DNA from: Pelodera strongyloides
Lineage: Eukaryota > Nematoda > Chromadorea > Rhabditida > Rhabditidae
DNA length: 64,000 nt
Assembly: GCA_036852015.1 (NCBI GenBank)
Contig: JAANDG010000536.1
Coordinates: 37,940-101,939 of the forward strand
Direction of reading: 5' to 3'
Part shown: positions 55,953-64,000 of the stretch, one piece after another
Numbering within the stretch: the first letter of the stretch is position 1
Layout of the letters: each line of letters begins with the position of its first letter
Program-made: the position numbers and the translations under genes
The notes under the pieces: generated by a model
What the model was told of the DNA's origin: nothing
What the model saw: only the letters and a program-made list of their open reading frames with translations
Databases searched by the model: none

Positions 55953-56131
55953 TTAAAGCGAAATACCGGCCGGTTTTTGAAACGCATCTCAAGTACTTGC
56001 ACGTTGCACTCCCATGCATTTATGCAAAGTGGGGTGTAGTTTTTATTCTAAATTTTGCTCATTTGCATATGCTGCATAAGAAAGCAGGTGTACGCAATGC
56101 GTTTCAAAAACCGGCCGGTATTTCGCTTTAG
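55953..56131. mobile_element. MITE family A, copy at 55.95 kb
   Basis: Left TTAAAGCGAAATACCGGCCG with a matching inverted right end CCGGCCGGTATTTCGCTTTA; the right flank reads TTAG instead of TTAA. The interior (GCATATGCTGCATAAGAAAG) is almost identical to the copies at 34753 and 63226, so this subfamily was the most recently active. Confidence 0.85.
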
Positions 56132-56877
56132 CTATTGAAGTTGTGAGGTGTTTGAGTTTGATGTCATTCCGAATCACTCACTGTATGTAGTGTTTTACGA
56201 GCTACCGTATTTAACTATTTAGCTACCTTTGTAGTTTCGTAGTGTAGATGATGTGTAAAGGGGATGGGGAAACGGGCGCGCTGTTTGTGGGAAGTGTCGT
56301 TTCGCTGAACATATCACATTATGTTATAATCATTTAACTATTCGTATATTTCTGTTATGTTATCAACCAGAGAGTGATAGTAACCTTATAACGCGTTTAT
56401 TCCTGTAGAAGCGTTAGTGCGCGCATTTATTTGGCCGCGTTTGCCACGCTGTTGCATCCTTGTAGAAGAAGGCTATAGGAGTAATAGCAGTACCACTGCG
56501 TACTTTACGTTTTGGCAAAAGTACCATATAAGGCAGATGCAGTGAACATGGTAGCTTGGTATTACGTACAAATATACAACTGGTCCAAAAGTTTCCGTAT
56601 ACAGTATGCCCCACTTACAACCTACGGCTACAAGTGACCAATTATCTGTTTCCAATTATTTGTACGTAGCGTATCTTCTCATTATGCACCTAATAGAAAT
56701 GGATTCAGCCAGCAAACGAAAATTAGCCAAACACACTTTCTTGTTGCACTGTTAGACGCTAGCAAGCAAACAATTGCGTTAAGGATGTCAAGAGTTACTG
56801 AGTTACACTAAGGTTTATTGTATCGGTGATTAATGCAAACAAAAACAATCATTGTAACCGTTTGTAGTTGTTTTCAG

Positions 56878-57001
56878 CCCGTGATAAGCAATCTCCGTCT
56901 TCTGGTTGAATAGTCGACTTACGACGCGAGGAAGATCAGGACTTCATGTATGTAGAAGAGATCTTGCAGCAAAAGGATTGGACAATCGATATTTGATATC
57001 T
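56878..57001 (+). other. Exon candidate, possible leader exon
   Basis: The acceptor is GTTTTCAG and the donor ATCTG|GTAAGTG. All three frames contain stops (GAATAG, CCGTGA, GGTTGA). As the exon before 57662, it could be a 5' UTR exon of the short open frame there. Confidence 0.3.
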
Positions 57002-57691
57002 GGTAAGTGTTTAATAACCCTCCCTCTGAAGTAATTTGACTTGTGCGCAATGCGTGTTCGCTTTTTATTCCTCTGCACATGGGATCATGATCATAAAGTT
57101 AAACGTGGTGGTCTTTATGTGTCTCTACTTATATGTGTGATTTTGGCACTTGGCACTACTGTACATCCGAACCTTTTTGCCACTTGTTCTTTGTTGCAAG
57201 TTGCATTGATGCGGTGCACAGTGCAGAGTGATTTCAAATCTCCTTTACTACTTTGTCGCTTGCATTCTTGGGCGTGACTTTACTAACCACTAGAACTAGC
57301 GTAGCTTTCGAGTAACTAGATGCCTAATCAGCCTTCTTTGTGCTCAACAACTTCAAGGACATTTTGTTGAAAAAATTTTCCCGTGCGTTGACGAATATAG
57401 CAAAATTTGGTATAGAAAATTTGACCATAGCGAAGAAGCAAAGTTCCTCTGTGTGTGGTGTGCTTTTCACGATTTCCTGAAACATTGTATGTCTGACACT
57501 GCTTTAACAGCTCTACATTTATGAAAAGTCAATTATAGATCTTACTATGTCCTATTGTCCTATATAGCCTATAGCCATAGTACCGATTCTGCTCTGTTGC
57601 CTATATTAGACATTTTATCGTTATGATCGTTACATTTACCTTAACATACTTATTTATTTAGACAGTGAATCGGTCCGATTCCTACTGGTCT

Positions 57692-57966
57692 ATGGCCAAG
57701 AAGCCTGCAACAGCTGTCGGTTCTGTAGTTCTGTTGCGGGGCCAGAACTACATAGCTCCAGACTCCAGCCGTTTCATGAGGTGGGTCCCTTGTTTTCCTT
57801 GGCTTATATCGGGATGTGACGATACGAGCATCTGATTTGACGTTATAGAATGTGTATTACATGTTTTAGGTATTGTTTCGTGGTGAAGTTAAATGGTAGC
57901 AGCCGAATAGCATTGCGAAGACGAAGAGCTAGTATTAATTGGCACGATGAGAGTATATTCAAGTAA
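57692..57966 (+). CDS. Short spliced open frame, 61 aa, product unknown
   Basis: Exons 57662-57780 and 57870-57972, joined AG|G in phase. ATG 57692 has a good context (TCTATGGCC) and TAA is at 57964-57966. The first exon is open over its whole 119 nt even upstream of the ATG. Splice sites: TATTTAG, CATGAG|GTGGGTCC, GTTTTAG and AGAG|GTAGGTAG. The protein starts MAKKPATAVGSVVLLRGQNY and ends with a basic segment (ALRRRRASINWHDESIFK). No family is recognised. Length alone does not exclude chance. Confidence 0.3.
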
Positions 57967-59199
57967 ATAGAGGTAGGTAGATAAAAAGCTGGCCGTGTAT
58001 GTTACTTACAAATCACCGCGTATGTTAGTCGTTCTGTGCTGTGTCATGGGTCTATGAGGTATTATGATGGGATGTGGCAAAACATTACATTTTACATTCA
58101 ATGTACTTTAGCGAACGAGGCGACGGTGTATTTCTTCTGGACTCCCCGTACAATCAACTTTCTTTCATTGGCTACTAACGTTGAACGTGATCATGTCAGA
58201 AGCCTGTGTTTATTTTCCCTCAGATCTATCTTCAACGACAACTCTGCATAGTTTAAGGTAAGAGATGATTCGATTCCATTGTTTTATATTAACTGGCTTC
58301 TCGATGTCCTTTTGCCTAGTTCAGTTTCAAAGCGGTGGGTGCTACACATTGCCCCCGGTTCGCAACAGTATTACATGCGAAGTGAAGTTTGCTGTTTGTA
58401 CGAGTAGACCAGAATAGACTTCAGTTTTCATAACAAAACACATAGAATAAACATGATTTGCTAAGCCTCTGACAGACTCTGACTGTTTTGTTTTGTTTGG
58501 AAGAAAGAAAGAAAAAAAGAGTGTTTTGGATAACATAGCGTTTGCATCCTTATGGTAAGGGATGCATTTAATAACTTTATTGACGTCTTCATAGTTTTAC
58601 GGTACAGTTAGAATAAGCGAATTTTGTCAATGTTTTCTTTTCAGGTACGAATAGTGCACACTGCACAACATACTTGGTTCCCAAATGTGCATATTCTACC
58701 AGCTAGTGGTTCTCCTATTTTGGCTAGCAGTCTACTTTCCACTGCACCATAATCCGGTGTCGCTCAGAAGTTCAGAAGCCTGCTCTCTGATTTACATGGT
58801 GAGTATTTGAGTTCTAAGCCCATTTTTATGAGCAGTCTATTTAGACGGATTACGTACTTGTACTGTTTCTCATTATTGTTTTATTTTACTACTCTTGTCT
58901 GATGTGTCAAGGTTAACTATTTACTATGCCAAATGCGCTAACGAAGCTTTGTTCAAAGTCATTAGACAATTAGGCGTCATCTGCATGTTTGCATTCTTAC
59001 AGTAGGATTTCAATATGTATTGCGATATCAAAACTTTCCATGATTTCATTTTATCAAGAATAGTTGTAGGTCGAACAAAATCTGGCAGCTGTAATAAATA
59101 GTAGTTTGCAGATGCCCAGGATACGAAATAAGACCAAAGGAGTATCGATACAATCACAGAGACTGGATTTTGGACTGTTGGATACGGAGCCTAAACGAC

Positions 59200-59650
59200 A
59201 CCAATCTGCATGCTAGACGACAGCCGACGGCCTAAGCATTTTAAGCCTCGCTTTTTTGTGTGTCGTGTTTTTGGACTTGCTTTTGCGGGGGCGGGGAAGT
59301 CAGGGCCTTTGGCCGGGGAAGCCCAGTATTTAGACCAGCTCCCCAAAGCCCTGGCGACTTGCGGTACGGTACGACCGGGACATGATTCTTTATGAAGTGG
59401 GGAAATTGGGAATCGCGCTGGGGTAGATGCATGGTACATGGTACCATGCGACTGGGGAAGAGTTGCGGGGGAACTGGCCAGTTGGAGAAAACGCGTGGGA
59501 ACTGTAGTCCGTATCTTCCCCGTTGATATGGGACATGCTAACGGGCTCCGGGAAAAATTGGCTTGCGGGAAAGTTACGGTCTGCTTGACTTGCGGTACGA
59601 TGTTGGGAAAGGGGTTGGGCACTTGGTTGGAGGGAGCCTGGTGTAAATGA
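59200..59650. other. GC-rich patch with long open frames on both strands
   Basis: The sequence turns markedly G-rich on the plus strand (GGGGAAG, GCGGGGG repeats). GACTTGCGGTACGATGTTGG and GACTTGCGGTACGGTACGAC recur about 240 bp apart. A 143-codon minus-strand frame (59191-59622) and a 70-codon plus-strand frame coexist. Opposing open frames plus internal repetition suggest a GC-rich repeat, not a gene; the Pro/Ser-rich minus frame is unrecognised. Confidence 0.35.
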
Positions 59651-60565
59651 AAATTCGGGGAAATACCATGGCGTTTTGTTGAGGTACCAACACCCGGGTA
59701 ATCGATAAGTTATGCTCTTAAAACTGTACCAGCTTATCGAAGTAGCAAAGTAAACGAGACCATTTTCCGGAAAACGTTTGGGGATCAAACTGCTTCGTTG
59801 AGTACGTGCAGTGGGTAGAACTGAATGGTATCTAAAAGGGATCCAGATTTGGATTCAGAACTGTCGTACCCAATCTTGTTCAGGTGCTACGGTGTAAGGG
59901 AAATCTCCCTTTACCATGGCTCCTGGTGGGGTAAAAGCGAAGCTTATCAGTGTGTACGACACGCTTGTGGGAGAACTCTCCCGCTGTATACTGTTCCACT
60001 GCACGGTTTGAGCGTTTTTCACTGCACCATAGATAATATTGCGGTTTCGTAACATGCGATAGGGGGGACGCGAAACGTTAATAAATTGCAATATATGCGC
60101 AACCGCCGCAACTATACGCCACGATTACTGGGTTACGGTAGTTTACGGTTATGTAAGGTATGCCGGGCCCGGGTAGCTTGAGCGAGTCGCGTGTCATATT
60201 ACGAAATGGCAGCAGTGGGTTGTTTACAGGTATAGCGGCGGTAGGTTTTAAGTCTCTATCACAGTATAACATAGCCGGTAGGACATTTCCCTGCTTTACA
60301 TATATGGCGGTGACACTACTATATCATACACCGGTCCTTTTTACGATAAGACGTGTTCTTTCAGCTTACTTTTACAGTGACCTGCTTTAGCTGGTCATTT
60401 CATCCTTTTAATAAATTATTATCACCCTGAGTATGTTTTGTTCTTGACTTTGGACTGGTTAGTGTATTTTTATATATAAATGTTCGTGGTCCGTGATTTA
60501 AAATTTAAACGTAATCGATTCCAACTACGTTCACGGCACAGTGAATGTGAATGATGTGACCTGGC

Positions 60566-60790
60566 CACCCGCCCGCGCCCCTGTAGCGCCGAGCCATGTT
60601 CCTGAGGCAATATTCACCAACACACAGGGACTTCTCCTTAGGCTCACCAGCGCTCTGAATCACTTCTGCTCTCGCACTCTTCCTTTTTTTCTGGGGGGGG
60701 GGGGGGGGGGCAGGGAGGACTCTCTGCGTGTTGGTGAATACGGCCTCAGTGTTACCAGCGGTCCTGTAATCTCCGCGATGGTGGACCCTG
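60566..60790. repeat. Long imperfect palindrome around an 18-G run
   Basis: ATTCACCAACACACAGGGAC (about 60612) pairs with the inverse GTGTTGGTGAAT (about 60730), with GGACTTCTCC/GGAGGACTC and CTGAGGC/GCCTCAG extending the arms, and weaker pairing out to CCACC/GGTGG. Between the arms lies TTTTTTTC then 18 consecutive G (60693-60710). It may be an old foldback element whose loop became a G tract able to form a quadruplex. Confidence 0.7.
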
Positions 60791-60859
60791 TTGTCATCTA
60801 ATAGTACCCCACATCGTCTAACTTCACACGCGGCATAGTATTTAATATACACATGTCTA

Positions 60860-62000
60860 CGTCTGCAGTGTGACTGCGTAAGAAGTGGCGCACACCGCCG
60901 CTCCCAAAATGCTCTCTTTCACAAATATACAGGAAAAAAATAACAGGGAAAAGTAGAAGCACAAGGTCTTAGTAATTAGATTAGTCCTTGACGTCCATAC
61001 ACTGAATAGGCCAGTTATCTGAGTCTCCCTCCGAACAGGTACGGTAAACCTGAAATACCTGGTGTAGAATTTTTGGCTAGTTTATAGCTAGTGATAAGAA
61101 TCGTAGTTGATCCCGAAGGAAGCATCCTGTGCCGGTGCAAAACTGATATGCTTCGCTGATATGATCACAGTACGACACAGCTACGCCCAAGCGTGGTGCA
61201 TTTCCAGCAGCTACGACACTGGGGCAGGGGCACCATATGCCCGGAAGTAACTGTCGCTGCTCTTCACTGCCTAAGATATTGGAAACCATTTTCGATCGGA
61301 GCAATATCAAAGCTCCTATGAGGAAACTTGTTTACACAGTTAAGTATATCTGTTTTAAACATATCTAGGCACAGTTGTTGTATAGTGAATTTGCAGCAAC
61401 CGACGGTTTTCGCTTTAGTTGTGCACGAAACATATAAATTATATTTTCATGATTACGTTAATTCATGGTCACTTACCGTGACGGCACACACTTGCCCAGC
61501 CCTTCCTCTCTGACCTCTTACATCTGCATTCACTACGCGATACGGCGTGACAGATCCTGCGAAGTCACTGGAACGAGGAACCGTAGTCGATCGTCGTTTA
61601 TTCAATGCTTCAGCATTTCTTTCGCCTCTACAGGAAAACCGCCAATCACACGAGCGGGATCATATCCTTGAACTTTTCCTAAATACATAACGCAATCGTT
61701 GCAACTTAACGTAGGCCCTATGAATTATTATGCACGGGTATTACTAGTTACTAACTCCAATAACGAGGTTGAAGAAGTAGTTCCATTTATAGATTCTTAC
61801 AGTGTACGGTGCATAGCCAAAAAAAACTACTCAGAAGACTAGAAACTAATGAAAGAAAACAATAGGAAAAAGTGACCATATGCCAGCGGTGCAAAATAAA
61901 ACGGTTATATACAAAAATAGCTTATATGCAACTTCTATACATTCCAGCTCTACACTACACATGCCATCCGACAATCTCATTGACATTGTCCGTTTGTTAA
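60860..62000. other. Stretch without a supportable gene
   Basis: Only short open frames (77 codons or fewer) without recognisable features. The G+T bias of the plus strand seen in 1-33 kb is lost here. Confidence 0.3.
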
Positions 62001-62023
62001 ATCGTATTGCTTGAATAAAGAGT

Positions 62024-62034
62024 TATATATATAA
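62024..62034 (+). promoter_or_regulatory. TATA-like element before the 62.07 kb open frame
   Basis: TATATATATAA lies 38-48 nt upstream of ATG 62072. That fits a compact core promoter with a short leader, but TATATA runs are common in AT-rich DNA. Confidence 0.25.
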
Positions 62035-62071
62035 TTCGAAAAAAAATCTCATCGCACCGTTGTCAACTACA

Positions 62072-62371
62072 ATGGCCAAGTTCTTACACCCATTCGTGTT
62101 AGCCATATCCGTTACGGTTTCGTTCTGTTCTTCCACTTCGTTCCGCCTTTCACATAATTCATATTGGTACGTCGCTACTTGTCAGCAGTCGCATAGCTCC
62201 ATATCCGGTATATCGTGTCAGAATACCTCAATTTATGTCAAATTTACCTCTCATAGCCTCATACATTTTCAAGGTATCCAAGAAAATCCCTTATGTACAC
62301 GATACGTGTCCATCAAACTCATGGGCACGAAAAGCTCAGTCCTACTTAGAAGCACTCAAGTTATAGCTTGA
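62072..62371 (+). CDS. Possible small secreted protein, 99 aa
   Basis: A single-exon frame from ATG 62072 (context ACAATGG, favourable) to TGA at 62369-62371. The N-terminus MAKFLHPFVLAISVTVSFCS has the charge-hydrophobic-polar layout of a signal peptide, with possible cleavage near residue 23. The rest is Ser-rich with cysteines at 37, 49 and 75. No family is recognised. A TATA-like site is 38 nt upstream; no AATAAA is seen nearby downstream. A chance frame is possible at this length. Confidence 0.3.
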   Translation: MAKFLHPFVLAISVTVSFCSSTSFRLSHNSYWYVATCQQSHSSISGISCQNTSIYVKFTSHSLIHFQGIQENPLCTRYVSIKLMGTKSSVLLRSTQVIA

Positions 62372-63225
62372 TTTACCAATATTGTTCGGCGCCTGCATTA
62401 TTCGAATTGGTAGTATCCTTCCGGCCCGTCCATATTCTGGCTCTGGGAGCGTATGCAGATTTGTATGTAGTTTTGTATTTGTACGTATGTAGTTTTGCGT
62501 CCAGTTTCGACTAGTCACTTTCATGAAATTTGGTTCATTAGTAAAAAATAACAGGCGACGATGAATGTACTTCAGTGAAGTAAAGCAATCTAATCAACCA
62601 CAATACAATATCATGTTTTCCATCAGGCACAAGAAGCTAGAAACTCACCTATAATTAGAGATTACAGTCCAGTTCACGCAACTGTCTCGCACACTTGTGG
62701 CTGCATTCCCACGCAACTACTGCTACACGGATGTCTGGTTCGCTGGTGGACCCACTTTTGCGAAACGGGCAACAATACTGAAAATTAGTACATATACACT
62801 CTGAAATCTGAATAACATCGAAATATCTGAAGTGTACTATAGGGTACTTAAGAATTTTATTCAAAATATTACGGACGGTATTTTGTACGCAACATACGCA
62901 TCTATGTTTTACATAAGTGTCTCTCTTTTAAACACGCATTGTGGCAATCTCTACAGTATCCTAAGCCTAAGGGATCTCAAAAATCACGTTGTAAAATCGC
63001 ATGCGATCACGATCTTGTATCTTTTTTTTGCGAGCAGCATCGTATATCGAATACGTATCATTCAGAAAACCTAACTTTGAATGTATTCAGTGTATTTGCG
63101 TATTCTCCACTCCTTGGGGCAGCTGCCTTCTCCGTGTTTCTACGTAGTTTAGACGTTGTTTTTGTTTTGTGCGTCAGGTCAAGTAGTCAACGTCGATTCA
63201 TTCGATTCTGCAAGAAGCTGAATGA

Positions 63226-63404
63226 TTAAAGAGAAATGCCGGTTTTTGAAACGCATCTCAAGCACTTGCATTCCTATGCATTTATGCAAAGTGGGGTCTA
63301 ATTGGGGTCTAGTTTTTGTTTTAATGTTTGCTCATTTGCATATGTTGCATAAGAAAGCAGGTGTACGCAATGCATTTCAACAACCGGCCGGTATTTCGCT
63401 TTAA
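63226..63404. mobile_element. MITE family A, copy at 63.2 kb
   Basis: TTAA at both ends (63226-63229 and 63401-63404). The right terminal repeat is full length (CCGGCCGGTATTTCGCTTTA); the left has lost about 8 bp (TTAAAGAGAAATGCCGGTTT). The interior matches the 34753 and 55953 copies. A minus-to-plus frame ending in AGISL recurs in 55953 as an artefact of the shared repeat. Confidence 0.85.
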
Positions 63405-63616
63405 CTTTTTACAACCAGTTTTCTTATTCACACAAAATCACCCATACACTCTCATCACAAGGCATTCCAACACGTTCATATAATAATTGAGCTTTGCATC
63501 TAAAGCGTGACAAATGATGACTTCCCTCGGCAGGCTAGTGTTATTAGTGGAAAACAGCTGTATAAATGCTGACTAGATCCAGAGTTTGAGTAGGTTATTT
63601 TCAGAGAGAAAAAAAA

Positions 63617-63696
63617 CAAGAATCTGGCAGGAATCGAACCGTGGACCAATCGGTTGGTAGTAGCAAGATATCAAATCCACTTGACCACATGGGAAC
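63617..63696 (-). pseudogene. tRNA-like Pol III pseudogene or SINE head
   Basis: On the minus strand a perfect B box GGTTCGATTCC (63630-63640) lies downstream of an A-box-like TGGTCAAGTGG (63677-63687). Between them ACCAA/TTGGT (63645-63658) forms a five-pair arm like the long variable arm of serine or leucine tRNAs. A run of eight T (63609-63616) follows, fitting a Pol III terminator. The acceptor ends (GTTCCCA and the 3' segment) do not pair and the T stem is weak, so it is not an intact tRNA. Confidence 0.45.
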
Positions 63697-64000
63697 CAAC
63701 TCAATGGCCGCTCTTCAAGCTGATGGAAGTTCTGTTGCATCAGTACCAAATCACGGATCAGCGAATTGTTTCAAGCGGAGAACTAAAAGTAATAATTCAT
63801 AATTATCTACCATAAGCACAACTTAAAATAATCGAAAAAAATGGTAAAATCTATAAACGAAACAGAACATAGCACTCTCATCCTACTTTTTTTGTCTTTT
63901 GCAAGCATTATATATGTAAATAACTTAGCTAGCGTACTTCAGCCCTCGATAAAGTTCGCTCATTTCGTTTTTGCCTCCTAGGTCAAGCACGAATTTATTG

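Noticed and set aside
55862..63404. Two open frames with matching C-terminal peptides at 55.9 and 63.2 kb
   Set aside because: The shared peptide lies wholly within MITE family A copies, so it reflects transposon homology and not a protein family.

Overview
The window is nuclear DNA from an intron-rich eukaryote. The evidence is GT-AG exon/intron structure, polyadenylation signals, a 16-exon protein gene whose codon phases agree at every junction, TTAA-flanked miniature transposons and a tRNA-like Pol III element. No rRNA, operon, CRISPR array or bacterial promoter is seen. I cannot place the lineage; exon sizes near 100 nt and introns of a few hundred bases would fit an animal or another intron-rich group. 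The code used by the main gene is the standard one.

Layout. 1-16.5 kb: a G+T-rich plus strand with two families of duplicated, stop-containing exons (TGTTTCAG acceptors; AAG|GTTTGTATT donors). Four of the donors are followed 24-40 nt later by AATAAA. I read this as a duplicated long-noncoding-RNA locus. Two satellites (about 112 bp and 225 bp) lie at 4.5-6.2 kb. 17.4-24.0 kb: a GC-richer candidate start region, then nine good exon candidates on the plus strand; six of them from 20.3 to 23.4 kb stay open in one frame but have no start codon. 24.1-28.2 kb: AT-rich DNA dense in RNA-like folds, namely long hairpins, three copies of a three-way-junction fold with compensating base changes, a 142-bp tandem array with its own hairpin, and a cluster of PUF-type TGTACATA sites. 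28.5-33.3 kb: an old tandem duplication of units of about 1 kb that carry GC-rich inverted-repeat elements.

33.9-40.3 kb holds the only confident protein gene: 16 exons, 469 aa, plus strand, a coiled-coil protein with a KEN box, a TPRK phosphosite and an acidic tail. I do not recognise the family. 40.3-64 kb is mostly non-coding. It has further isolated exon candidates, two short spliced open frames (47.5-48.3 kb and 57.7-58.0 kb), one possible small secreted protein (62.07 kb), TTAA-flanked MITEs of three kinds, a long foldback next to a 42-bp tandem repeat, a G18-centred palindrome and a tRNA-derived element.

Apart from the 34-40 kb gene there is no evidence that these parts act together. 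The most unusual feature is the repeated, covarying RNA-like structure at 24-27 kb.
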